Assembly (NCBI RefSeq): GCF_000243255.1
Contig: NZ_CM001436.1
Span: 532,077-596,076, forward strand
Direction of reading: 5' to 3'
DNA: 64,000 nucleotides
Origin: Methanoplanus limicola DSM 2279
GTDB taxonomy: Archaea > Halobacteriota > Methanomicrobia > Methanomicrobiales > Methanomicrobiaceae
In this document: positions 33,272-41,139 of the stretch, piece by piece
How positions within the stretch are numbered: position 1 is the first letter of the stretch
Layout of the letters: each line of letters starts with the position of its first letter
Program-made: the position numbers and the translations under genes
Notes under the pieces: model-generated
The model's input: only the letters and a program-made list of their open reading frames with translations
Databases searched by the model: none
Told to the model about the DNA's origin: nothing

Positions 33272-34510
33272 ATGAAATATCATAAGGGAATTATTGCACT
33301 CATCGTTGCAATGGCCATAATGGCCCTCTTTGCCGGATGTATATCGCAGACAGATTCAGGACAGACAGAATCACCATCAGCAGAAGAGACAGATACCGGT
33401 TCTGTTCCCTTAAGTACTGCTTCAAAGAATACCGCCCCGGCAGGAAAGACGACATACACCATAGTTGATACAGGGCAGACAAAATTCTTCAATAACATTG
33501 AAGAGATCACATGTCCGGCTGAAGGAGAGGCATTCTACGGACAGGATTCCCAGTATTCGGGCAATCAGCCGGCTTACGAGACCAGCAGTGACGGCCTTAC
33601 AGTATATGACTTAAATACAGGGCTGACATGGCAGAGGACACCTGAAAATACCGGCCTGAACTATGAAGAGGCTTATGATTACTGCGAATCCTTAGAACTT
33701 GGCGGATATGACGACTGGCGTATGCCAACAACGAAAGAACTCTTCTCCATAAGCGATTTCTCAGAAGGATGGCCTTATCTGGACACAGAATATTTTGACT
33801 TGGCAGATTCAGGGGAAGTCAGCAAGGACGAGCAGTACTGGACAGAACCCTACGTCGGCACAACAGTTGAAGGCGGCACAGATGCAGCTTTCGGTGTCAA
33901 TCACGGAACAGGACATATCAAAGCCTATCCGGCTAAAGTTTCAGGCCGGATGGGCAACCACGTCAGAGCAGTCCGCGGATATTCATACGGAGTAAATGAT
34001 TTCACAGACGATGGTGACGGCACCATCACAGACAGTGCAACAGGACTTATGTGGCAGCAGGCAGACATCGGCAGCGGTATGGACTGGGACAGTGCACTGG
34101 TCTATGCAGAAGATCTGACACTGGCAGGATATGATGACTGGCGTCTGCCAAATGTTAAAGAACTACAGAGCATCGTTGATTACGCCCATTCACCAAGTGC
34201 CGCTGATGCAGCAGACTTAGGTCCTGCTATTGACACAGACTTCTTTACAGTAACCAAACTTCCGGCTGGAACAACCAACTATGACCCTGATTACGGCTAC
34301 TACTGGACAAGCACAAGTGCCTACTTCAACAAACAGGATCCCGGATACTACTACGCCTGGTATGTGGCAATCGGAACTGCGGTAGGCAATAGTGGTACTG
34401 ACTCTCACGGTGCCGGTGCTGTCAGGTTTGACACAAAAGTTGAGGACGGACCACTGGGTGAAGGAGGAGAGCGTTATTATAACTACGTCCTTTGCGTGAG
34501 GGACACTTAA
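33272..34510 (+). CDS. DUF1566 (Lcl-type) lipoprotein with two domain repeats
   Basis: A 412-aa protein from ATG 33272, behind GAGGAGAGAGAG. The signal peptide ends in the lipobox LFAGC (Cys23). Two copies of the DUF1566/Lcl_C domain follow: one with TGLTWQRTPENTG and GGYDDWRMPTTKELFSI, one with TGLMWQQADIG and AGYDDWRLPNVKELQSIVDY. The protein is predicted to be anchored outside the membrane. Lcl_C domains occur in secreted adhesin-like proteins; the ligand is unknown. Single gene. Confidence 0.85.
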   Translation: MKYHKGIIALIVAMAIMALFAGCISQTDSGQTESPSAEETDTGSVPLSTASKNTAPAGKTTYTIVDTGQTKFFNNIEEITCPAEGEAFYGQDSQYSGNQPAYETSSDGLTVYDLNTGLTWQRTPENTGLNYEEAYDYCESLELGGYDDWRMPTTKELFSISDFSEGWPYLDTEYFDLADSGEVSKDEQYWTEPYVGTTVEGGTDAAFGVNHGTGHIKAYPAKVSGRMGNHVRAVRGYSYGVNDFTDDGDGTITDSATGLMWQQADIGSGMDWDSALVYAEDLTLAGYDDWRLPNVKELQSIVDYAHSPSAADAADLGPAIDTDFFTVTKLPAGTTNYDPDYGYYWTSTSAYFNKQDPGYYYAWYVAIGTAVGNSGTDSHGAGAVRFDTKVEDGPLGEGGERYYNYVLCVRDT

Positions 34511-34644
34511 GTCAGAGAATACTCACTTTGCAGGATAGTTATCAGTTTCCCCAATCCCTTCTGAGAGATTACCATCATTAATTTCTCTTTTTATACAGGA
34601 AATAATCTGCCTTAAGGACTCAGATTTTAAGGCAAAATCAGCAT

Positions 34645-34875
34645 TCATTTCTTAAGTGCTGAACCTTTAACAGTAAACGAACCGCCGTGAAGGTTTATCC
34701 ACTTCGTTTCAACAACTCCGATATGCTGACCGCAGGTACAGTAAACGTCATCACCTCTCCTGACAGAATGATTGGATGATATCCGGGTATGCCAGCAGTG
34801 AAGCAGTCTGCCCTTGCCAATCTTTTGGTACCGGAATAGTTTTTTCCCGCAGGCAGCACAACAGACTGTAATCAT
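34645..34875 (-). CDS. Small zinc-ribbon protein
   Basis: A 76-aa protein with two CxxC-type pairs, CCAACGKKLF at the start and YCTCGQHIG near residue 46, plus KIGKGRLLHCWHTRI between them. This is a recognisable small zinc-ribbon family in methanogens; function unknown. The start ATG lies at 34875. No operon partner. Confidence 0.7.
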   Translation of the reverse strand: MITVCCAACGKKLFRYQKIGKGRLLHCWHTRISSNHSVRRGDDVYCTCGQHIGVVETKWINLHGGSFTVKGSALKK

Positions 34876-35319
34876 TGATGATATAATATTTGCAGAAGAG
34901 GAATGTTATGGCTTGTCATCCGGAATTTTACAGATCACCGGAAACTTATGCAACAACCGGTAAACAGATCAGAGATTTATCAGGATATCCAGCAGATATA
35001 TACAATTACAGGTGGAGGGTATTAAATTGTCAAAATAAGACATAGATATATTATAACCAAAGATGACAGATCAAGAAACATTACTTTTGCTATTTCAGGA
35101 TTCTGCAATAATTGATGAAATAATCGAAGATCACGGACTCGCAAAACTGATGACATAATCTGATTACGATGAACCATTATCAAAAACTGAAGCGCCCAAA
35201 TACTACAAAAAGCTGAAAAACTGACAGACAAATATTTATCCTGTGAAATTCTGCAATATAATATTAGAACGATCAGACCTTACGGTTGAGAGGATTAAAT
35301 CAGGGAAAAAGGAGAAATC
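34876..35319. other. Intergenic region with a broken short ORF
   Basis: From ATG 35063, 31 codons run to TAA at 35156-35158, and the same frame then continues 21 more codons to TGA 35222-35224 (SDYDEPLSKTEAPKYYKKLKN). It may be a gene fragment with a nonsense mutation; I do not recognise it. TATA-like AATATAATATT near 35258-35268 and GGAGAAATC before 35320 belong to the S24e-like gene. Confidence 0.4.
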
Positions 35320-35589
35320 ATGACCACAATAGACATAAACTTCACAAAATACGAAGAGAGCGTTGAGATGAAGAGAAAAGATATCGAATTTACCTTAAAC
35401 TTTGAGGGTGCAATTCCGGCAAGAAAGGACATTCTGGATGAAATATCGCTCTGCTACGGAGCACCACAGGAACTTGTGGCACTCGACAAACTAAGGACAG
35501 TCAGGGGAAAGAAGCAGGCTAACGGAAAGGCAAGGATTTACCCGGACTCACAGACAATGAAGCGGTGTGAGAAGAAACCCAGGAAATAA
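35320..35589 (+). CDS. Ribosomal protein S24e-like protein (orphan paralogue)
   Basis: An 89-aa protein. MKRKDIEFTLNFEGAIPARKD, LVALDKLRTVRGKKQANGKARIY and TMKRCEKK match the S24e core (family pattern RKEIEF...PSRKD...LVVVDKLKT.FGK...G.AKIY). The usual archaeal context, with rpoE/spt4 and S27ae, is missing: neighbours are accessory genes and repeats. GGAGAAATC precedes the ATG. It may be a second, diverged S24e or a displaced single copy. The C-terminal tail is unusual (CEKKPRK). Confidence 0.75.
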   Translation: MTTIDINFTKYEESVEMKRKDIEFTLNFEGAIPARKDILDEISLCYGAPQELVALDKLRTVRGKKQANGKARIYPDSQTMKRCEKKPRK

Positions 35590-35725
35590 ACCTTCAAAAA
35601 TATTTTTTTTACTCCTTTACTGACTAATCAGCCACATGCAGCAGGACATAGATTATCACAGTAATCTTCTGTCATATCCCTGCCGGACATCTGTTGATTA
35701 TTCATCCCAGTAAATGCTGTTTTTC

Positions 35726-35780
35726 AGATTTACAGCAACATTTGAGTTTTTTTAGATTTGCAGCGACATTAGAGTTTTTT
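35726..35780. repeat. Two tandem copies of a T-rich repeat of about 28 bp
   Basis: AGATTTACAGCAACATTTGAG and AGATTTGCAGCGACATTAGAG, each followed by a run of 6-7 T, are direct repeats. The sequence just after them, TTTCAGCAGAATACTGCAATC, has a near match at about 50370-50390. The T runs might terminate plus-strand transcription. Confidence 0.55.
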
Positions 35781-35925
35781 TCAGCAGAATACTGCAATCA
35801 TGAAGATCTTTTTGCGGGGCTAAAAACCAGTAACACAGAGGAATAGATTGATGAGGAGAGAAGCATCTTCATAAGATGCTCGACACTGCGATAATTCCCA
35901 CCCGTTATTCCGGTAAAATCCTAAT

Positions 35926-36043
35926 CTCCTATGAAACAGGGCACTGCTTCATTCATTATCTGTGAGCCATTGCTCATGAATGACTCCTATGAAACAATAC
36001 ACTGTTTCATTCATCATCTGTGAACCGGCTGGTTCATGAGGGA
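35926..36043. repeat. Two tandem 58-bp hairpin repeats
   Basis: Units start at 35926 and 35984 with CTCCTATGAAACA. Each holds a first palindrome (GAAACA...TGTTTC in unit 2) and a second one (TGAACC...GGTTCA in unit 2, GAGC...GCTC in unit 1). A third, dispersed copy lies at 62302-62350. Not a CRISPR: no unique spacers of constant length and only two units. Confidence 0.75.
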
Positions 36044-36052
36044 CTTTTTTTT
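36021..36052 (+). terminator. Hairpin plus T8 tract
   Basis: TGAACC/GGTTCA stem (36021-36036) then GAGGGAC and eight T. Archaeal terminators rest mainly on the T tract. It would end plus-strand transcripts. Confidence 0.5.
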
Positions 36053-36062
36053 CTGCACAATA

Positions 36063-37124
36063 TCATGTTATTTCCGGAAGAATGTGTGACGGATAAGAAT
36101 GACCAACTTTCACAACCGTACCTGAGGCATTAAGATATGGGATTACAGAACCATAGGGATATTCTCCTTTATATCTCCAAATCTGCACCTGATATAATGG
36201 TTCACCCCGATCTTCAGTTATGCAGACTCCGGACACTTTATAATCAAGACCTCCTATTGAATCAATAACCCCTCCGTCTGCAAGTGCAAGCGATACTACC
36301 TCATCCTCTGTCAGGTCCATACCGGGATAATCTTTCGGGATGCATACATCAGCAGGACATGTTCCCCTGCCTACAGTCGTGGTGTAATAACTGCCATTAT
36401 ATTCAAAATATTTGCTCCTGTAGTGCATATTAGCATATTCCGTCTCTTCAGGTTTCAGGTAAGCCCTGCCGTGTCCGCCGCCGTACTCATTATAAAATGC
36501 CCTGTAAATGAGCGGATTTTCCTCAAACAGTGAATCATTGTAAGAAAGACGGGTAATATCATAAAGCTCAAGGTTCATTGTAATTTCATTGTCATTGGTA
36601 TAATCAGAGATCATTGAGTATCCTCCTGCACTGACATTGTCAATTGTCAGAATTTCACAAAAACATAAACATGGTTCGATTTTTTCATTGTTATCATCCG
36701 GAAACGGAGAGTAGTCCGGACCCCGGATTAGAGCAATATCCTTCTGCTGCTCCGCAGTTGGTCTCGTCCCTTTCCACCATGCTCCTGTTTCCGGATACCA
36801 GCCGTAACCCTGTTCTGCAAGTACTTCAGTAATATTCTCATCATCCATCCCCTGAACTTTTAGATCACTGATAAGTTTTTCAACCGGAGGAACGTAGTTA
36901 TTTAAGGCTTCAACATCCTCAGGAGTTGCAGGATATATCCCTTTATCAGACAGTTCACTCAGATTATTGTCTGATACGGATAACGGATCATCACCGGGAT
37001 TTTGGTCAGGAACTTCAGCAGCACTATCTGTACATCCGGCAGTACAGACCACAATCAGAAACACAATTAAGATTACAGTTAATCTAAACATTTCCGGAAC
37101 TGTTCTAAGCATATTATATTTCAT
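36063..37124 (-). CDS. Secreted lipoprotein, unknown function
   Basis: A 353-aa protein with a signal peptide ending in the lipobox VCTAGC at about residues 26-31, then an acidic linker (DQNPGDDPLSVSDNN). The mature part is rich in Asn-glycosylation sequons and has paired cysteines (PCLCFC near 150 and CPADVC near 255). I recognise no domain. Its ATG overlaps the stop of the beta-propeller gene upstream by 4 bp, so both are read from the box-containing promoter at 38257. Located outside the membrane. Confidence 0.75.
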   Translation of the reverse strand: MKYNMLRTVPEMFRLTVILIVFLIVVCTAGCTDSAAEVPDQNPGDDPLSVSDNNLSELSDKGIYPATPEDVEALNNYVPPVEKLISDLKVQGMDDENITEVLAEQGYGWYPETGAWWKGTRPTAEQQKDIALIRGPDYSPFPDDNNEKIEPCLCFCEILTIDNVSAGGYSMISDYTNDNEITMNLELYDITRLSYNDSLFEENPLIYRAFYNEYGGGHGRAYLKPEETEYANMHYRSKYFEYNGSYYTTTVGRGTCPADVCIPKDYPGMDLTEDEVVSLALADGGVIDSIGGLDYKVSGVCITEDRGEPLYQVQIWRYKGEYPYGSVIPYLNASGTVVKVGHSYPSHILPEIT

Positions 37125-38200
37125 CTTTTACCTCTTTGACATTTTAGAACCAGAAAAACAGCCAGTGGCAGAGACATGAACACTATTGATCCCATACCGG
37201 ATTCTGCTGCTCTGCCAGCTTCCGGGGAACCATATCCGGCAGACTCGTTATCAGTCATATTTCCGGATAAATCAGGTTCTGTCAGTCCTGAGATATCAGT
37301 GAAATAAAGGTCACCACCGAATGTCGTCCAGGCCACTATATCCCCGTCAACGGAGCAGTCATACTGGGCGAAATTCTGCGGACATATGTGATATTCCTCT
37401 CCGTTCTTCAGGTCATACATATAAATCTGTGAATAACCGGACCGGCAGTCTTCCCAGAAAATCCGGTCTTTAAATACCTGAGGACTGGCATAATCAACAT
37501 AAGGGCCGGATGCAATCAGCGTTTGATTACCGGAATCAGGATCTGTATAATACATATAGAGATCAGAAGTTCCGGCATCTCCGTGAACTACTTCTGTCAG
37601 ATTTGAAGAGAAATCCGGTCTGCGGTTATTTTTGTAACTATAGGATAACTCCCATGCAGATGTGACATCCGGATTTAGCAGTGAGTAGTTGTCTGCCGCC
37701 TCACTGCTTATTCTCTTAAGAGGTACAGAATAGAGTAACAGTTCATAGGGATTTGGATCTCCCGGATCATAGTACGCCGGTGACGTCCTGTCCTCATACC
37801 AGAAGACAGTGTCATTTTCAATCCACGGAAAACCACTACGGGATACGCTTTTGTAAACCGGAACTGACTTATCTGAGGATATGTTGTACAGATATATATT
37901 CCCCCTTGAGAGAAGTCTTAAGGGTGGTTTTCCCCGGATAATCCCGTACCTCTTCCACTCAGGATAATTTCCATAAGGATCGTCCTTAAAGTCAGTATAG
38001 ACAATATAATCCCCAAAGACATAAGGGTCGTATGAATGCCCCTCGGAGAACATGACCGGTTCTCCGGCGGAGACAGTCGGAAAAGAGAGAATAAGTATAA
38101 CCACTGAAAATGCCGGGATTATAATTTTAAAGAGATGTTTTTTCTCCGGAACTTTGCCTGACACGGCAGCTACCCCTGTACTTATTAAAATTCCCACCAT
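37121..38200 (-). CDS. Exported beta-propeller (TolB-like) surface protein
   Basis: A 359-aa protein with an N-terminal hydrophobic export segment (about residues 25-45), propeller repeats (DYIVYTDFKDD, NIYLYNISSDKSVPVYK, DRIFWEDCRSGYSQIYMYDLKNGEEYHI, GDIVAWTTFGGDLYFTDI) and a C-terminal membrane helix with a basic tail (FLVLKCQRGKR). The repeats alternate 'x-I-V-W' strands with 'x-L-Y-x-Y-N-I', the TolB/WD40-like periplasmic pattern. It is similar in design to the protein at 39821-40996. First gene of a two-gene minus-strand operon. Confidence 0.8.
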   Translation of the reverse strand: MVGILISTGVAAVSGKVPEKKHLFKIIIPAFSVVILILSFPTVSAGEPVMFSEGHSYDPYVFGDYIVYTDFKDDPYGNYPEWKRYGIIRGKPPLRLLSRGNIYLYNISSDKSVPVYKSVSRSGFPWIENDTVFWYEDRTSPAYYDPGDPNPYELLLYSVPLKRISSEAADNYSLLNPDVTSAWELSYSYKNNRRPDFSSNLTEVVHGDAGTSDLYMYYTDPDSGNQTLIASGPYVDYASPQVFKDRIFWEDCRSGYSQIYMYDLKNGEEYHICPQNFAQYDCSVDGDIVAWTTFGGDLYFTDISGLTEPDLSGNMTDNESAGYGSPEAGRAAESGMGSIVFMSLPLAVFLVLKCQRGKR

Positions 38201-38256
38201 GAAAAATATCCTGCAGATTATTACTTCTAAAATATTATGCTAAGATACCTTAAAGA

Positions 38257-38277
38257 CCTCTCACCATACCATTGAAC
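38257..38277 (-). promoter_or_regulatory. Regulatory box 1 (minus), GTTCAATGGTATGGTGAGAG type
   Basis: Identical over 21 bp to boxes 2 and 4. Directly downstream on the minus strand is CTTTAAGG (38248-38255), a possible TATA element for the propeller gene starting at 38200. The core holds the direct repeat ATGGTATGGT. Confidence 0.7.
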
Positions 38278-38356
38278 AGTCACGAAAATAAAAGATCCAA
38301 CATGAAATGCGTTACATGACATAACATCATTAACTTTTTTCCAGTCACAGACGATA

Positions 38357-38377
38357 GTTCAATGGTATGGTGAGAGG
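38357..38377 (+). promoter_or_regulatory. Regulatory box 2 (plus), same 21-bp sequence
   Basis: TTCAATGGTATGGTGAGAGG ends 3 nt before the TATA run ATATATATTA (38381-38390), which would start transcription toward the membrane gene at 38526. The position just upstream of TATA/BRE fits an activator site or an extended promoter element. Confidence 0.75.
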
Positions 38378-38525
38378 GACATATATATTATAACTTACAT
38401 AACTGAAGATTAAGGCCTTAAAAGGCAAAAATAAAAATTCATCAGCCAATAAAACAGACAGGGTATTTGACTTTTTATTAAGGGGTATATTGGGGTGTTT
38501 AGAACTGAAGGGGAGTAAAATATCT

Positions 38526-39047
38526 ATGTTAAATTCAGGTTACTGCTTTTACCTGTCTGCTTTGACTGTAGTATTCCTGCTGATCTTCATCTCAGTGATG
38601 TCATATATAGTAACAGAATTCTATATGATCAGCAATTCCACCCTGAATTTGATATTTTTCATTGCACCGGTAATGGCAGTATATTTCGGAATGAATGGTA
38701 ATGTACCAGAACCTGATGAAAAGTATTCAGGTAAATATCCAGGTAGCGGACCTGAAGAATACCAGGTGCTGATTCTTGCTTTTGTCATTCCGTTTCTTAC
38801 ATATTACATAATTGTCCCGTTTATTCCGGTAGCTTTAGCCTGTCTCGCGGATGAAATGATGTACTCCTCAAATTCTGAGATAATTTTTTCATATCTTCAG
38901 AATCACAGAGATAAGATTTTCCCGGCACTGGCAATTGGAATTGCAGGGACAGGAGGAGTATTAAAGAAAAGAAAAACGGTATTGTCCGTCTGCTGCCTAA
39001 TATTAAGCCCGTTTGTGATGGCCATGAATATGATGCATTCACTTTAG
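38526..39047 (+). CDS. Membrane protein, unknown
   Basis: A 173-aa protein from ATG 38526, behind GGGGAG; a TTG at 38490 would add 12 residues. It has two hydrophobic helices in the first 65 residues, two to three more after residue 90, and ends in a short hydrophobic segment. No recognised domain or catalytic motif. It is followed after 23 bp by another membrane protein, and both should be read from box 2. Confidence 0.7.
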   Translation: MLNSGYCFYLSALTVVFLLIFISVMSYIVTEFYMISNSTLNLIFFIAPVMAVYFGMNGNVPEPDEKYSGKYPGSGPEEYQVLILAFVIPFLTYYIIVPFIPVALACLADEMMYSSNSEIIFSYLQNHRDKIFPALAIGIAGTGGVLKKRKTVLSVCCLILSPFVMAMNMMHSL

Positions 39048-39070
39048 CCAAAAGAGATAAGAGTTCAAAT

Positions 39071-39637
39071 ATGATCTGGTTTTTATTGCTGATTCTTCTG
39101 CCTTCAATATTGTCACTGGTGCTCTATTACGCCCTGATGAATTTCAGGCGAACCATCAGGATTACAGTTGCAGTTTTCCTGCAATTACTGGTTTTACCGG
39201 CAGCACTTATTGTAATTTCAGATTATGAAAACATTCCGTTTATTCCGGTAATTACCTGGTTTACACTCATAGCATTCACTGTTGCCTGTTCAGTATCAAT
39301 ATCAATGGCCATATTTGACAATATATTATCCAAAAAAGGTGAGACAATAGCAGCATTCCTTGTCCCGTTTGTATCATTCCCTTTCATCATAACAATGGTA
39401 ATTGTTCCGGAAATGATTGCAGGACAGCATTTTCCGCCGGATTTCTTCGGACAGAGGCTTTTTTTAACCGGCTGGTTTTTAGATCTGATAACTGACAGTT
39501 CACAGTTCATAGCCGGAGAAGAGAGCATAACTGCTCTTGTTATACTTCATTTCGGCTTTTTTGCAGAGATATTAATTGTCATGATAATAATATTCGGGTT
39601 TTTTAAACTGATAACAGACTGCTATAAGAATCTGTAA
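39071..39637 (+). CDS. Membrane protein, unknown
   Basis: A 188-aa protein with five to six predicted membrane helices spread over the whole length (MIWFLLLILLPSILSLVLYY at the N-terminus). No soluble domain and no motif that I recognise. Second gene of the pair that starts at 38526. Convergent with the propeller gene ending at 39821. Confidence 0.7.
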   Translation: MIWFLLLILLPSILSLVLYYALMNFRRTIRITVAVFLQLLVLPAALIVISDYENIPFIPVITWFTLIAFTVACSVSISMAIFDNILSKKGETIAAFLVPFVSFPFIITMVIVPEMIAGQHFPPDFFGQRLFLTGWFLDLITDSSQFIAGEESITALVILHFGFFAEILIVMIIIFGFFKLITDCYKNL

Positions 39638-39820
39638 AGCACAGTCAGATTTTCATTTAAAAAGAGAAAGAACAGGAGGGTGTTTCATCCGGAATATTGT
39701 ATAATTTAAATTACTGCCGGTATTTTGCAGAAGATACGCCTGCAACTATCCTGCTGCCGTTCCTTTCTTAATACTTCCCATAAAGTGATCTGTCAATTAC
39801 GAAACAGGCAATCTGAAGTG

Positions 39821-40996
39821 TTATAGGGATTTTTTTGCATCACGCCATATGGATATGCCTGTTGCTCCAAGAATTCCACAGATTACCGGGACATAGCTAA
39901 ACCCTGGCAGAGATTGATTTTCAGGTTCCGGAATAGCGGAAGGGTCATATGTGAATAAGATTACATCCTGAACTGACCAGACAACCCTGTTGCCGGAGAC
40001 ATCTATTGCCCATCCTCCTTCCCCGGCAGAATTTATAACCATATCATCTCCGGTTGTCATATTCAGCAGATGGTTCTGCCGGTCCGGTACATCAGTACTC
40101 CAGAAGCCAAAATTTGTAAAGACCAGAATATCTCCGGATGCTGAAAAACTCCCGGCATTATCCCTGACCCTTGCAATTTCCTCTGTTGTTTTACTGCCGG
40201 TGTCATATTTCATAACAGAAGAGTGTGAACTGTTGGTTGTATAATCCGCCCATATGACAGTATTGTCATGCAGCAGGAATTCATCACGAAATCCAGTCAG
40301 ATCAGATACAATATCTGTCTTTCCGGTGCTGATATTGTATATGTACAGATCATTTACCGGTGAATCCGGGTTTTCTGTCCCCTCCCAGGCTACGGTTCCC
40401 CCGTCCACACGGCATGTTCCGGTAAAGACTGTTTTTTCCGAAATTTTCTCCGGTTCTCCTTTTTTAAGCTCCAGAAGATAGACATCGTTATGATCCGTCC
40501 ATGCTGCAAATTCTCCGGAAATATCAGGATAACGGGGGGCACCCATCTCAGTTGGAATCAGCTGAATCTCATCTGAGGAGATGTTATAGATGTAAAGGTC
40601 CCATATACGTGTATCAGCAAATTCATTCTCCCATTCAAGCCAGATTACATTGCCATCGGAAATTTTCGGAGAATAGAGTTCATAAAAACCGCCGCCTGAG
40701 ATTTTAACGCTTTTATTCTCCACAAGATTGTGGAGTATGAGTTTTTTATACTCACTCCAGATCACATAATCACCGTCAATACCGCAGTACCGCGGGGGGC
40801 TGTCTGTCCCAATTATACCAGTAGTGCCCGGTGCTGTATCATATGCTGATCCGGACTGAACCATTAAAGAGAGGATTGTCAGGGACAATATGAAGTAAAA
40901 CAAGATACTGGCAGGAAAATCACCATAGTTGCAGCGTCCACCACGCCCGGCATTAGAATGCTTCATGCAGATGAAATAGGGAATGCAGCACACCAT
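39821..40996 (-). CDS. Exported beta-propeller protein with PGF-like C-terminal anchor
   Basis: A 391-aa protein with an N-terminal export signal (FYFILSLTILSLMVQSGSA), at least five propeller repeats (GDYVIWSEYKKLILHNLV, GEFAAWTDHNDVYLLEL, NDLYIYNISTGKTDIVS, GDILVFTNFGF, GNRVVWSVQDVILFTY) and a C-terminal tail PENQSLPGFSY, a hydrophobic helix and WRDAKKSL. The PGF-hydrophobic-basic ending resembles PGF-CTERM archaeosortase targets, but that is inference. Box 3 and TATA lie directly upstream, making the start at 40996 nearly leaderless. Paralogous in design to the protein at 37121. Confidence 0.8.
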   Translation of the reverse strand: MVCCIPYFICMKHSNAGRGGRCNYGDFPASILFYFILSLTILSLMVQSGSAYDTAPGTTGIIGTDSPPRYCGIDGDYVIWSEYKKLILHNLVENKSVKISGGGFYELYSPKISDGNVIWLEWENEFADTRIWDLYIYNISSDEIQLIPTEMGAPRYPDISGEFAAWTDHNDVYLLELKKGEPEKISEKTVFTGTCRVDGGTVAWEGTENPDSPVNDLYIYNISTGKTDIVSDLTGFRDEFLLHDNTVIWADYTTNSSHSSVMKYDTGSKTTEEIARVRDNAGSFSASGDILVFTNFGFWSTDVPDRQNHLLNMTTGDDMVINSAGEGGWAIDVSGNRVVWSVQDVILFTYDPSAIPEPENQSLPGFSYVPVICGILGATGISIWRDAKKSL

Positions 40997-41030
40997 ATAT
41001 ACAACAATCTGATTTCAACCTATAAATATA

Positions 41031-41051
41031 CCTCTGACCATTCTATCGAAC
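41031..41051 (-). promoter_or_regulatory. Regulatory box 3 (minus), 17 of 21 matches
   Basis: On the minus strand it reads GTTCGATAGAATGGTCAGAG plus G, matching box 1 at 17 of 21 positions. It abuts TATATTTATA (41021-41030) directly and points toward the propeller gene starting at 40996. Confidence 0.65.
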
Positions 41052-41072
41052 AACTCTGACATATCATATATA

Positions 41073-41093
41073 GTTCAATGGTATGGTGAGAGG
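41073..41093 (+). promoter_or_regulatory. Regulatory box 4 (plus), identical 21-bp sequence
   Basis: Identical to box 2. It is followed by CATTTATATAG, with TATA at 41096-41103, and drives the plus-strand operon beginning at 41140. Predicted transcription start is near 41125, so the leader is short. Confidence 0.75.
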
Positions 41094-41139
41094 CATTTAT
41101 ATAGTCCCGAAATAAATCCATTAATCAGGGATAAAAGTC

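Larger units (their letters stand above)
35590..36062. other. Repeat-rich non-coding region
   Basis: No gene. It holds a short T-rich tandem repeat (35726-35780) and two 58-bp hairpin repeats (35926-36043), listed separately. It separates the plus-strand S24e-like gene from the convergent minus-strand lipoprotein gene. Confidence 0.6.
38201..38525. other. Divergent promoter region of the exported-protein island
   Basis: This intergenic region separates the minus-strand propeller operon from the plus-strand membrane protein pair. It holds two inverted copies of the 21-bp box, 79 bp apart, and TATA elements for each direction. Confidence 0.7.

Noticed and set aside
35926-36043. Possible CRISPR array
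   Set aside because: Only two units, joined with no unique spacers, internally palindromic; no cas genes in the window.
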